Below are positions 1 through 8,293 of a stretch of 64,000 bases of DNA, in pieces. The notes under the pieces were generated by a model. It was not told the DNA's origin. It saw nothing but the letters and a program-made list of their open reading frames with translations, and ran no database searches. The position numbers and the translations under genes were made by a program. Numbering within the stretch: position 1 is the stretch's first letter; each line of letters begins with the position of its first letter. The DNA lies in assembly GCA_038087035.1 (NCBI GenBank), contig CP051187.1:992001-1056000 (forward strand). The letters run 5' to 3'. This DNA is from Gloeotrichia echinulata CP02. GTDB taxonomy: Bacteria; Cyanobacteriota; Cyanobacteriia; Cyanobacteriales; Nostocaceae.

Positions 1-91
1 GAGTTGAGTCATTATTCGTTTCATAATTTATTTTATTAAACATTATTAAAAAATATCTTAACATTTTAGCACGCTAAGTACCCAAGAACCG
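1..91 (+). repeat. Right end of a GGTTCTTGCG-family inverted-repeat element
   Basis: The last ~30 bases (about 58-91) match the right terminus of the elements at 30743-30940 (reversed), 43650-43847 and 48727-48922: a TTTAGCACGCTAAGTA block followed by AAGAACC. The inner bases 1-57 are AT-rich and do not resemble the interior of the other copies. This could be a diverged MITE or the end of a longer, possibly transposase-bearing element that continues left of the window. It directly abuts the broken peroxidase gene. Confidence 0.6.
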
Positions 92-1225
92 TTGTCTAAT
101 GTTTATGGTTTAACCAGAAAACAAACACATCTTTTAAGAACCTTTCAAGGAGGTAAATTTAAAAGTCAGAAACTCAAACGCCAAGATGGTGTAGAAGAAG
201 AATATCCCTTGTTTTATTATGCTGATCCAGCGCAAGGTATAGTTGACCCTCAATTTGATGGTCTTTATCAACCCATAAATGATGAAAAAAGACAGCCTGC
301 AGATAAAAAACAATATATGTTTGCGATGGGAGTAGAACGAGCAAATGTGCAAATTGGCTATGTCATGCTCAACACTCTATGTCTGCGGGAACATAATCGT
401 CTTTGTGATGAATTAGCCAGCAATTATCCAGATTGGGATGATGAACGCCTCTTCCAAACATCGAGAAATATTCTCATGGCGATGATTCTGAAAATCATTA
501 TGGAAGAGTACATTAATCACATCACTCCTTATCACTTTAAGTTATTTGCTGATCCTGAAGCTTTTACTAAAGAAAGTTGGAATCGTCCCAATTGGATGGC
601 AATTGAGTTTGATTTTGTTTATCGCTGGCATAGTGCGATTCCCGAAACCTTTAACTATAACGGCAAACCAATCAATATTGCCACATCTCTCTGGAACAAT
701 AAAATGTTTATTGACCAAGGTTTAGGTGCATTGATGGAGGAAACTTGTTCCCAACCAGGTACAAGAATTGGTTTATTCAACACCCCTGATATATTGGTTG
801 AGTTAACCGAGTTACCCTCAATCAGACTGGGAAGACAGCTACAATTGGCAAGCTACAACGATTATCGTGAAATGTGTGGTTTCCCCAGAGTGACTAAATT
901 TGAGCAAATTACCGGAGATGAATTTGCTCAGGAAAAACTAAAAGAATTATATGGTCATGTTGATAATATTGAGCTCTTTGTGGGACTTTACGCCGAGGAT
1001 GTGCGGCAAAATTCAACTATCCCGCCTCTAGTGGCACGCTTAATTGGAATTGATGCCTTTTCTCAAGCGCTAACTAATCCTTTACTATCACCCAATATCT
1101 TCAATAAAGAGACTTTTTCTCCTGTAGGTTGGGAAATTCTTCAAAATACCAACACTGTTTCAGATTTAGTTAATCGTAATGTTCCCCCATCAGACAAAAA
1201 GTACAAAGTTACTTTTTACCTTTAA
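92..1225 (+). pseudogene. Cyclooxygenase-like animal haem peroxidase, 5'-truncated
   Basis: About 377 codons align with the C-terminal two thirds of prostaglandin H synthase-type haem peroxidases. Visible hallmarks are WLREHNR-like TLCLREHNRLCDEL, LFQTSRNI, and VYRWH, which in cyclooxygenases carries the radical tyrosine and the proximal haem histidine; a serine is also kept at the aspirin-site-like AFSQAL. The reading frame enters directly from a repeat end at base 91 with no proper start codon (TTG at 92). The first ~170 residues, including the distal histidine, are absent, so the product should not bind haem normally. The family makes fatty-acid hydroperoxides (oxylipins). The next gene is a catalase-related haem protein, its usual partner. 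The rest of the gene could lie elsewhere in the genome across the element. Confidence 0.8.
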
Positions 1226-1241
1226 CTAAAACGCCCCTTCG

Positions 1242-1278
1242 TCCGCCACTGAATCCGGTACTCCGGAGCAGTGGCGGA
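1242..1278 (+). terminator. Strong GC hairpin after the peroxidase remnant
   Basis: Perfect 10-bp stem (TCCGCCACTG / CAGTGGCGGA) just 3' of the peroxidase stop codon. It lacks a clear T-run, so it may be a processing or attenuation hairpin or a small repeat rather than a true intrinsic terminator. Confidence 0.4.
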
Positions 1279-1353
1279 ATATAACCTAGGAATATTGAAT
1301 AATTTATTTTTTTGTATTCCCTGACGCTGTAACTCAAAATCCTCGTGAAAAAC

Positions 1354-2535
1354 ATGAAACTATTTACCGAATACCCAGAAAAAGACGAAGCCAAATATTG
1401 CGCTCTCATGAGTGATCTAGTCAAAAAGAACATGGACAATCTTTACGGAGGTGAGAAGAAAAAAACTGCAAAGAGAGATACTCACGCAAAAACCCATGCT
1501 GCTGTTCAAGGTACTCTAGAAATCTTTGACTTTGATGAAGCCGCAATTAAGCAGGAATTGAGCAAACGCACCTCATTAACTGAAGCTCAACTGCAAGCAA
1601 TTTCCCTAAAACAAGGTTTATTTGCCCAACCCAAACAATATCCGGTGTGGCTAAGATTTGCAAATGGTGCATTTTCAGTAAAGAATGATTATGAGGGAGA
1701 TACGCGCTCTATGTCCGTAAAAGTGATAGGGGTAGAAGGAGAACGACTACCGCAAAGTCACGAGTTAAAAACCCAAGATATTATTGTCCACAATACCGAA
1801 CTCTTTTTTGTGAGAACCATCAAAGACTTCTACGGCTTTTTTTTGGCGATTTATCGAGCAGGGCTGTCTCCGCTTCTGAAGCTGTTGGTGCTTTTATGGC
1901 TGGGGTTGCATCCTTACGAATCATCACTTTTAAAAGCCAGTTTCAAACGGTTTCCCAAGAGTTTGCTTACAGAACGCTATTGGAGTGCTTCGGCGTATTC
2001 TCTGGGACTCAAATCCGATTTTGACCCATCTCAACCAGGTTCAGTTCCTGTAGAATATCCGACTGTGATTAAATATGGATTTACAGCGATTTCCAGTCAA
2101 CCACCTCATCAACAACTTCCTCTAGAGTCCAGATCAGAAAGTGAACTTGAGCGTGCCAAAACATCAGGTTCAGAGGACAACTACTACCGAGAGGATATTA
2201 TTCAAGCTTTAGCAAAACCTGATGCTGAATACACTTGGGACTTTCAAATCCAATTTCAAACTAGCCCAGAGATGTCCATTGATGATACCACCATTGCTTG
2301 GAATGAAGAGGAATCACCCTTCTTTACAGTTGGTCGTCTCACAGTTAAGCATCAAAATGTTCAGTCTCCCGCAGAAAATGACTTTGGAGAAAATCTCAGT
2401 TTTTCTCCTGGGAACGGTTTAGCAGTCCATCGTCCTGTCGGTGCGATTAATCGGTTACGCAGCATAGTTTATCCTATTGTTGCTGAGTCTCGTCACAATA
2501 AACGAGGAGTCAAATACCAGGAACCCACTGTCTGA
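1354..2535 (+). CDS. Catalase-related haem protein (allene-oxide-synthase-like)
   Basis: A 393-residue protein of the catalase superfamily, in the divergent branch that converts fatty-acid hydroperoxides instead of H2O2. Seen: a distal-histidine region (RDTHAKTHAAVQG, about residues 45-57), WLRFANGAFS (~99-108), a SMSVKVIG strand, and near the C-terminus RLRSIVYP, which fits the R-x3-Y proximal haem ligand. Starts possible are GTG 1345 or ATG 1354; ATG is chosen. It lies 130 bases after the cyclooxygenase-like remnant on the same strand, the familiar dioxygenase plus catalase-like oxylipin pair. With the dioxygenase broken, its substrate supply from this locus is probably lost. The exact reaction (allene oxide, epoxyalcohol or lyase) cannot be told from sequence alone. 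Confidence 0.78.
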   Translation: MKLFTEYPEKDEAKYCALMSDLVKKNMDNLYGGEKKKTAKRDTHAKTHAAVQGTLEIFDFDEAAIKQELSKRTSLTEAQLQAISLKQGLFAQPKQYPVWLRFANGAFSVKNDYEGDTRSMSVKVIGVEGERLPQSHELKTQDIIVHNTELFFVRTIKDFYGFFLAIYRAGLSPLLKLLVLLWLGLHPYESSLLKASFKRFPKSLLTERYWSASAYSLGLKSDFDPSQPGSVPVEYPTVIKYGFTAISSQPPHQQLPLESRSESELERAKTSGSEDNYYREDIIQALAKPDAEYTWDFQIQFQTSPEMSIDDTTIAWNEEESPFFTVGRLTVKHQNVQSPAENDFGENLSFSPGNGLAVHRPVGAINRLRSIVYPIVAESRHNKRGVKYQEPTV

Positions 2536-2737
2536 CTTTTCACAGCAATTCATAAACCTAAGTAAGTCGGTTAAAAAATAAATTAATTTGTCCCATTAAC
2601 CCCTTGATGTCGTTCGCTCCGAAATATCCAACTGAATACAGGATAATTTGTTTGTAGTAGAACTTTAGGACTAAAGCGCTACTAAGAGCCGAATAAAAAA
2701 AATTTTAGGGGTGGTTACGAAACCATCCCTATATTTC

Positions 2738-2864
2738 AATACAGTTCAGTTAGGCTCGAATGATATACACTGTAGGGGCACGGCATCCAAAATTTTTTGT
2801 TCTAATGACAATTTTATTCGTGCCGTGCCCCTACGACAATTTTCCTTAACTGAACTGTATTGCC
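2738..2864. repeat. Foldback MITE, ends CAATACAGTTCAGTTA
   Basis: A ~127-bp palindromic element with termini CAATACAGTTCAGTTA and TAACTGAACTGTATTG. It contains a second inverted pair, TAGGGGCACGGC / GCCGTGCCCCTA. It is non-coding and occupies most of the gap after the catalase-like gene. The rest of 2536-3142 is AT-rich with no gene seen. Confidence 0.75.
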
Positions 2865-3142
2865 CTATATTTTTATTTTTTCCTTCATAAGGAATAAAAT
2901 TATTTTTTCTGTTAGTCAATATACAGAATTAAAAATATTTAATTTGACAGATAAAACAATAAAAACTAACGCCATAAATAAATCCATATTTGTGTTTTCA
3001 ACTACTGCATGGGTTATTTTTTCTGATATAAAATGTGTGTCTTGGCAGTTCGTAACAACGAGTAAATATATTTTGAATGGCTTTGTAGCTAAAGTTTCAA
3101 AATCCAAATTCTAGCTATTTTTTCACCTTATGAGGTATTGAT

Positions 3143-3559
3143 ATGACTTACAATTCCGAACAAATGCAACAGATTCTCCAAAAAGCTTTTGCTCGTCAAC
3201 AACAGGGAGAAGTTTCACGGGAGCAGATTATAGAAATTGCGTCAGAATTAGGAGTTTCATCAGCATCGCTGCAAGCTGCTGAACAAGAATGGTTAATCCA
3301 AGAAGTAGAAGTGAAAAAGCGACAGAGATTTAATGCTCAACGACGTGGAGAGTTTAAATCACAACTAGTTTATTTTCTTGGGGTAAATGGATTTTTGATT
3401 GTGTTGAATCTATTGACAAGCCCTGGATATTTTTGGGCAATTTTTCCCCTATTGGGTTGGGGATTAAGTTTATTCTTTTCTGGTATGAAGGCTTATCAGA
3501 CTAACGGAGAATCATATGAACATGATTTTCTGGAATGGTCTAAAAAACTGCCAAAATAA
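3143..3559 (+). CDS. 2TM-domain membrane protein
   Basis: A 138-residue protein. The N-terminal ~65 residues are charged and helical (a short SHOCT-like segment, QQGEVSREQIIEIASELGVS). Two hydrophobic helices follow at about 76-92 and 97-112, then a short cytoplasmic tail. This is the layout of the 2TM domain family. The start has a good ribosome site (TGAGGT 9 bases upstream). Function unknown; members often sit next to histidine kinases or transcription factors, but here it stands alone, convergent with ndhD. Confidence 0.65.
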   Translation: MTYNSEQMQQILQKAFARQQQGEVSREQIIEIASELGVSSASLQAAEQEWLIQEVEVKKRQRFNAQRRGEFKSQLVYFLGVNGFLIVLNLLTSPGYFWAIFPLLGWGLSLFFSGMKAYQTNGESYEHDFLEWSKKLPK

Positions 3560-3658
3560 AAAGCGAAAATTAACTGTAGACTTGAAAATAAAACCCCACC
3601 CCCAATACGGTTCGGTTAAGAGCCGTAGTTATCTTCTAACTTTTATGCCAAAAATAAT

Positions 3659-3687
3659 ATTAGGGGTGGTTTTGCAACCACCCCTAA
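3659..3687. terminator. Hairpin between convergent genes
   Basis: Perfect inverted repeat AGGGGTGGTT-TTGC-AACCACCCCT between the 2TM gene and ndhD, placed to act for both strands. A diverged version of the same hairpin is at about 2706-2733, so it may also be a dispersed repeat. Confidence 0.5.
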
Positions 3688-3737
3688 TTCCCCTCTTATT
3701 TAGAATTTACTTGCAGCACCCTTAATGGGAAGTTAAT

Positions 3738-5351
3738 TTACTCAGAAATATTAACGGAACGTTCAACTTGAGAATTAGCCAATGTTGGTGCAGTGAAAAT
3801 CTGCGAATATAGGCTTGTTGGTTGTTGATGAGCGACTATGGGCAGAACTTGACGAGCATGGGCGGCTAGTTCTACTGTTTTGACATCATAAGTCTGTGTT
3901 GCCAATTTGGGATAAAGACCGATACCGATGATAGGAACAATCAGACAAGCGGTAATAAACAATTCGCGGGGTTTAACATCCAGCACTACCTTATCTAAAT
4001 GTAACTCTTCGCTTTGCTGACCGTAGAATACTTGGCGCAGCATGGACAGTAAATAAATCGGAGTTAAAATCACGCCAACGGCTGACAGCAGGACAACTAC
4101 AACTTTGAAGGTGGAACTGTAAACATCACTGGAAGCAAGACCGAGGAAGATCATCAACTCGCCTGCGAAGCCACTCATCCCTGGTAAAGCGAGAGAAGCC
4201 ATTGAACCGATGGTAAACAGAGCAAAGGTTTTGGGCATTACTTTAGCTATCCCACCCATTTTGTCCATCATTAAGGTGTGGGTGCGTTCGTAGGTGACGC
4301 CAGAGAGGAAGAACAAGCTAGCAGCAATCAAGCCGTGGGAAACCATTTGTAGTACCGCACCGCTGACGCCGATTTCTGTAAAGGAAGCAATCCCAATCAG
4401 GACAAACCCCATGTGAGCAATGGAAGAGTAAGCCAAACGGCGTTTGAGATTGGTTTGAGCGAAGGCGCAGCAAGCACCGTAGACAATGTTAACTACACCC
4501 AAAATCGCTAGGACTGGGGCAAAGGTAACATGGGCATGAGGCAACATTTCAACATTGAAGCGGATGAGGGCATAACCACCCATTTTCAGCAACACACCAG
4601 CCAAAATCATCGAACCAGGGGCTGATGCTTCACCGTGAGCATCAGGTAACCAAGTGTGGAGAGGGAAAATTGGCAGTTTGACACCGAAAGCAATCAAGAA
4701 ACCTGCGTATACTAATAGTTCAAAAGCTTTGGGATATTCTTTCATTCCCAGAGCTGCCATATTAAAGGTGACAGTATCTCCAGAGAATGCCATTGCAAAC
4801 CCAGCTACCAGGATAAATATAGAAGCAGCAGCAGTATAAATAATGAATTTGGTAGCAGCATAACGGCGCTTTGGACCACCCCAGATGGAGATTAGCAAGT
4901 ATACAGGTACTAACTCAATTTCCCACATCAGGAAGAACAAGAGCAAATCTTGGGCGAGAAATACGCCTAACTGGGCGCTGTACATCACCAACATTAGCCC
5001 ATAAAATAGACGCGGCTTGGTGGTTACTTTCCAAGCCGCGAAGACTGCGAGGGTATTAATTAAGCCTGTGAGTAACACTAAAGGCATCGATAGACCGTCA
5101 ACCGCTACAGACCAATTCAAACCTAACTGCGGTACCCAAGCATAGTTTTCGACAAATTGGAATGTTGAGGTTTGGAAGTCGTAGTGTTGCCAAAAGGCGT
5201 AAATCATTAATGCGAAGTCGGCTAGTGCTACTCCCAGTCCGTACCAGCGGACGGTTTTGCCTTCTTTGTCTGGAATCAGGGGGATGGCTAGGGAAGCCAC
5301 CAGGGGTAAGAGGATTATGGCTGTTAGCCAGGGGAAGTCTAGAGGAATCAT
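3738..5351 (-). CDS. ndhD: NAD(P)H-quinone oxidoreductase chain 4 (NdhD)
   Basis: A 537-residue polytopic membrane protein, the proton-pumping, antiporter-like subunit of the thylakoid NDH-1 complex used in respiration and cyclic electron flow. Seen: FPWLTAIILLPL at the N-terminus, the conserved MWEIELVPVYLL glutamate helix, GVKLPIFPLHTWLPDAHGEA, and about 14 hydrophobic helices. ATG at 5351 is preferred over TTG at 5363 because the second ndhD starts at the same alignment position (MITDQFPWLTAI). A second ndhD lies at 11938-13626. The two diverge mainly in the C-terminal loop, so they probably serve different NDH-1 forms. Monocistronic, with about 300 bases to the next gene upstream. Confidence 0.95.
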   Translation of the reverse strand: MIPLDFPWLTAIILLPLVASLAIPLIPDKEGKTVRWYGLGVALADFALMIYAFWQHYDFQTSTFQFVENYAWVPQLGLNWSVAVDGLSMPLVLLTGLINTLAVFAAWKVTTKPRLFYGLMLVMYSAQLGVFLAQDLLLFFLMWEIELVPVYLLISIWGGPKRRYAATKFIIYTAAASIFILVAGFAMAFSGDTVTFNMAALGMKEYPKAFELLVYAGFLIAFGVKLPIFPLHTWLPDAHGEASAPGSMILAGVLLKMGGYALIRFNVEMLPHAHVTFAPVLAILGVVNIVYGACCAFAQTNLKRRLAYSSIAHMGFVLIGIASFTEIGVSGAVLQMVSHGLIAASLFFLSGVTYERTHTLMMDKMGGIAKVMPKTFALFTIGSMASLALPGMSGFAGELMIFLGLASSDVYSSTFKVVVVLLSAVGVILTPIYLLSMLRQVFYGQQSEELHLDKVVLDVKPRELFITACLIVPIIGIGLYPKLATQTYDVKTVELAAHARQVLPIVAHQQPTSLYSQIFTAPTLANSQVERSVNISE

Positions 5352-5566
5352 CACTTTTGACAATCGATTTTTGTTTTCGCTTTTAATTACATTATATTAA
5401 GAAGTCGTTACTTTTGTAAATGTTTCTGCGCCCTGAAATCTTAAGTTTTGCGATTTACATAGTAATATATACTCACTAAAGTCATATTTTTGGGGATTTT
5501 TAGGAATAAATACTCACTTATTAGTGGAGCAAGACAATTCTAGATATAAACTTTTGTAACGTCAAC

Positions 5567-5596
5567 AAAAAACGGCGACTAATGTCACCGTTTTGG
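5567..5596 (-). terminator. Rho-independent terminator for the coiled-coil gene
   Basis: On the minus strand, AACGGTGAC-ATTA-GTCGCCGTT is followed by a T-run, about 60 bases after the stop of the gene at 5655-6167. The rest of 5352-5566 holds AT-rich putative promoter sequence for ndhD and no gene. Confidence 0.7.
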
Positions 5597-5654
5597 GTTA
5601 TAATCTGCTGATTGTAAAGATAGATATTTATAGATAGGACTTTGGGCGCCGTTG

Positions 5655-6167
5655 TTAAACGATGCGGTTAACAATTGTCCAGACATCGCCATCAGAGCGG
5701 ACGTGGGGAACTGAGATCTTTTTGAAGCCGGTAATAAAAGGTTTGTAATAAACCTGCCAATACATGGGACTGAGTTGATCGGCGCAAGCCTTGAGCAGGC
5801 GGGTTTCTGCGGCTAGTTCGCCTGCGAGTTGGTTGACACGTTGAGCATGAACCTGAGCGACCTTTTTCGCTGCTTCTAGCTGCTGCTGTAAGGAAAGCTG
5901 TTTGGATTCAACTTGCCAAAGTGCTAAATCAGCTTGTTTTTGTTGTAGTTGAGCGGCTAAAGCCGTGATCGCCCCATCTATTCCTTGGAGTTCAGCAGAT
6001 AATTGCGGATTTTCCCTGGCTTGACGGCGATAAGCCTCAACGATTGCCAGAGGGGAATCATGTTCACCAGCCACTATATTATTAGTGGTGAGCGTAGCGC
6101 GTTCTTGGTTGAGAGCTTGAATCTGAGCGTGTAAAGCTGTGATTTCTGACTGAAGAAGGTCAATCAT
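5655..6167 (-). CDS. Coiled-coil protein of unknown function
   Basis: A 170-residue soluble protein. Residues 1-30 and about 75-125 are rich in Leu/Gln/Glu/Ala heptads (IQALNQERATL, LQQKQADLALWQ), so long coiled coils are expected. The C-terminal ~35 residues (MYWQVYYKPFITGFKKISVPHVR) look like a small globular end. I do not recognise a named family. It lies between ndhD and thrB in the same orientation, 60 bases from its own terminator. Confidence 0.55.
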   Translation of the reverse strand: MIDLLQSEITALHAQIQALNQERATLTTNNIVAGEHDSPLAIVEAYRRQARENPQLSAELQGIDGAITALAAQLQQKQADLALWQVESKQLSLQQQLEAAKKVAQVHAQRVNQLAGELAAETRLLKACADQLSPMYWQVYYKPFITGFKKISVPHVRSDGDVWTIVNRIV

Positions 6168-6185
6168 TCCAGTTTAGGGGCTTCC

Positions 6186-6272
6186 AGTTTAAAAAATACC
6201 CATTTTGTAGGGTGCGTCAGAAAATAATACAACTGCTGCAGCCTAAATATCTAGGGCTGACGCACCCTACGA
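6186..6272. repeat. Foldback repeat with GTAGGGTGCGTCAG arms
   Basis: Inverted arms TAGGGTGCGTCAG (about 6210) and CTGACGCACCCTA (about 6257) around a ~35-bp loop, located between the coiled-coil gene and thrB. Related arms occur at 30612-30737 and, diverged, at 16693-16772. Confidence 0.65.
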
Positions 6273-6280
6273 GATCTTCG

Positions 6281-7204
6281 TCAATCCTCATCAAAGATAG
6301 TGGCGCCTTGGTGATCGAGAGAAAGCGATCGCACAATGGCGGTGATTCCCTGTGGTTTCCAAGCAGTGGCGATCGCCACTGCGACATCCTGAGCGTGTAA
6401 CCCATCTGTCAAAGCCAACAACGTCGGACCTGCACCACTAATTACCACACCATAAGCGCCACAAGCCATAGCCGCAGCATTCACAGCATCGTAACCAGGA
6501 ATCAAAGCTTGACGATAAGGCTGATGCAATTTATCTTGCAAGGCGGTGCTTAACCATTCGGCGTTACCAGTTTCCAAACCGCGCAATAATAAACCCAAAT
6601 GGGCGATATTGAAAATTGCATCTGCACGACTAAACTCAGTTGGTAAAACGCGCCGGGCTTCTGATGTTGACAACTCAAAATCAGGAATCGCCAGGACTGG
6701 AACTATATTCTCATGCCAGGGAACATCACAAATTTCCCAACCGACTGTGCTGGTAGCAGCCAGACGACAACCCCCCAATAAAGCAGGGACTACATTATCA
6801 GGGTGTCCTTCGATAGCGATCGCCAACTCCATCACCTGGGACTGCGACAGAGTACCACCAGCCAATTGATTCGCACCAACCAACCCGCCAACAATCGCCG
6901 TCGCCGAACTCCCCAAACCCCGCGCCAGGGGTACACCCAGATGAATGTCAATTTTCACCGAGGGCGGTGTCTGATCTATATATTGATATAACTTCGTAAA
7001 CGCCTGATAGAGCAGATTGCTCTCATCAGTTTGCACCCGTTCGGCTTCTGAGCCTGTGACATGAATAATTAATCCACCCGCATCGAGACGAGTGAACTTA
7101 ACCTGGTTGTAAAGCGTTAAAGCTGCGCCTATGCAGTCAAAACCAGGCCCCAAATTTGCCGTTGTGGCGGGAACGTTAACAGTGACACTTGAAACAACAG
7201 ACAT
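6281..7204 (-). CDS. thrB: Homoserine kinase
   Basis: A 307-residue GHMP-family kinase that phosphorylates L-homoserine with ATP, the penultimate step of threonine synthesis in the cytoplasm. Seen: VPATTANLGPGFDC at the N-terminus, the ATP-binding LARGLGSSATAIVGG loop near residue 100, EGHPDNVVPALLGG, and the C-terminal GVVISGAGPTLLAL motif. ATG at 7204 is chosen; the in-frame codon at 7210 is TTG. Length fits the family. HIP1 sites lie inside it. A threonyl-tRNA synthetase lies 8 kb away, but there is no operon link. Confidence 0.95.
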   Translation of the reverse strand: MSVVSSVTVNVPATTANLGPGFDCIGAALTLYNQVKFTRLDAGGLIIHVTGSEAERVQTDESNLLYQAFTKLYQYIDQTPPSVKIDIHLGVPLARGLGSSATAIVGGLVGANQLAGGTLSQSQVMELAIAIEGHPDNVVPALLGGCRLAATSTVGWEICDVPWHENIVPVLAIPDFELSTSEARRVLPTEFSRADAIFNIAHLGLLLRGLETGNAEWLSTALQDKLHQPYRQALIPGYDAVNAAAMACGAYGVVISGAGPTLLALTDGLHAQDVAVAIATAWKPQGITAIVRSLSLDHQGATIFDED

Positions 7205-7440
7205 CTGCAAATACTCACCAATCGATCAACCAGCATCTCATGGAATTGACAACTGGTGGCAGATATTTATAGCCAGGGAGAATAATTGTTTGCAAAACTT
7301 AATATAACAGTAAGCCATCGCTCTGGGTTTACAAAGGGTGAATCTTTAAGCCAAGAGTAAGCGCTCACTATCGTGATTTACACAATCGGTAATCCAAAAA
7401 CTCCTGTTTATCTATGGCGATGAGATGATCGTCAGTTCTG

Positions 7441-7462
7441 TTATAGTACAAATACACTATAA
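7441..7462. promoter_or_regulatory. Perfect palindrome upstream of the DUF5131 gene
   Basis: TTATAGT and ACTATAA arms separated by 8 bases, about 55 bases before the DUF5131 ATG, in a region with AT-rich promoter-like sequence. The symmetric spacing is typical of a dimeric repressor operator. No regulator gene is adjacent. The remaining 7205-7440 holds no gene. Confidence 0.4.
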
Positions 7463-7516
7463 AAATCAAACAAAAAGTATAATTTATAGAGTTTGTAATT
7501 TACAAGGTTATGTAAT

Positions 7517-8293
7517 ATGTCTAGTACGCACACGGGTATTGAGTGGACAGATAAAACCTGGAACCCAACAACTGGTTGTAACAAGGTTAGCCCTGGTTGT
7601 GTCCATTGCTATGCAGAAGCTATCACTAAACGGTTTCCTAATAATTTCAAGAATGGATTTGATTTAACTTTACACCCAGAAAGGTTAAAAGAACCGATAA
7701 AATGGCGTACTCCCAGCCGAATTTTTGTTAATTCGATGAGCGACCTTTTTCACGAAGATGTACCTCTTGATTTCATTCAAAATGTCTTTAAAGTTATCGA
7801 AGCAACACCGTGGCATATATATCAAATATTAACAAAACGTCCTGAGAGATTACTAGAATTAGCTTCCGGACTAGATTTTCATAAAAATATCTGGTTGGGT
7901 GTCTCAGTTGAAAATCAAAACTATGTTGAGCGTATAGACTTTCTACGCCAAGTTCCTGCGGCTGTCCGTTTTCTTTCTTGTGAACCGCTTTTAGGTGCAT
8001 TGAATCTTGACTTAACAGATATTCATTGGGTCATTGTAGGTGGAGAGTCTGGTCAAAAATATCGTCCCATGAAAATTGAATGGGCACAGGATATTCGTGA
8101 CCAGTGTCAATCTACAGGAGTAGCATTTTTCTTCAAACAAATTGGTGGAAAAACTTCTAAATCTGGAGGTAGATTACTGGATAATAGAATATGGGATGAA
8201 ATGCCTGATGCTTGGAAAGAACATCAAAAAATGTGGGTAAATACAGCCCACAAATTAGCAGTAAAAAAAGAAAATATGGTACTTACTTCTTAG
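7517..8293 (+). CDS. DUF5131 / phage Gp37-Gp68-type three-Cys-motif protein
   Basis: A 258-residue protein of the DUF5131 family. It opens with IEWTDKTWNPTTGC and carries Cys21, Cys28 and Cys31 (C-x6-C-x2-C followed by YAE), a radical-SAM-like iron-sulphur motif. Later it shows SMSDLFHEDVP, ILTKRPERL, LGVSVENQ, SCEPLLG and VGGESG, which are typical of the family. The ribosome site AAGG lies 12 bases before the ATG. The gene converges on and overlaps by 11 bases the TcmP gene, whose family is named after this three-Cys partner. The biochemical role of the pair is not established. The phage-associated family name and scattered occurrence suggest a mobile or defence-related modification enzyme. 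Confidence 0.85.
   Translation: MSSTHTGIEWTDKTWNPTTGCNKVSPGCVHCYAEAITKRFPNNFKNGFDLTLHPERLKEPIKWRTPSRIFVNSMSDLFHEDVPLDFIQNVFKVIEATPWHIYQILTKRPERLLELASGLDFHKNIWLGVSVENQNYVERIDFLRQVPAAVRFLSCEPLLGALNLDLTDIHWVIVGGESGQKYRPMKIEWAQDIRDQCQSTGVAFFFKQIGGKTSKSGGRLLDNRIWDEMPDAWKEHQKMWVNTAHKLAVKKENMVLTS

Noticed and set aside
2860..3114. Short ORFs on both strands between the catalase-like and 2TM genes
   Set aside because: AT-rich, Phe/Asn/Ile-biased translations on both strands in a non-coding gap.
5162..5386. ORFs antisense to ndhD, thrS, clpB and the defence genes
   Set aside because: Shadows of strongly coding frames with Arg/Ser/Leu-rich translations and no domains.
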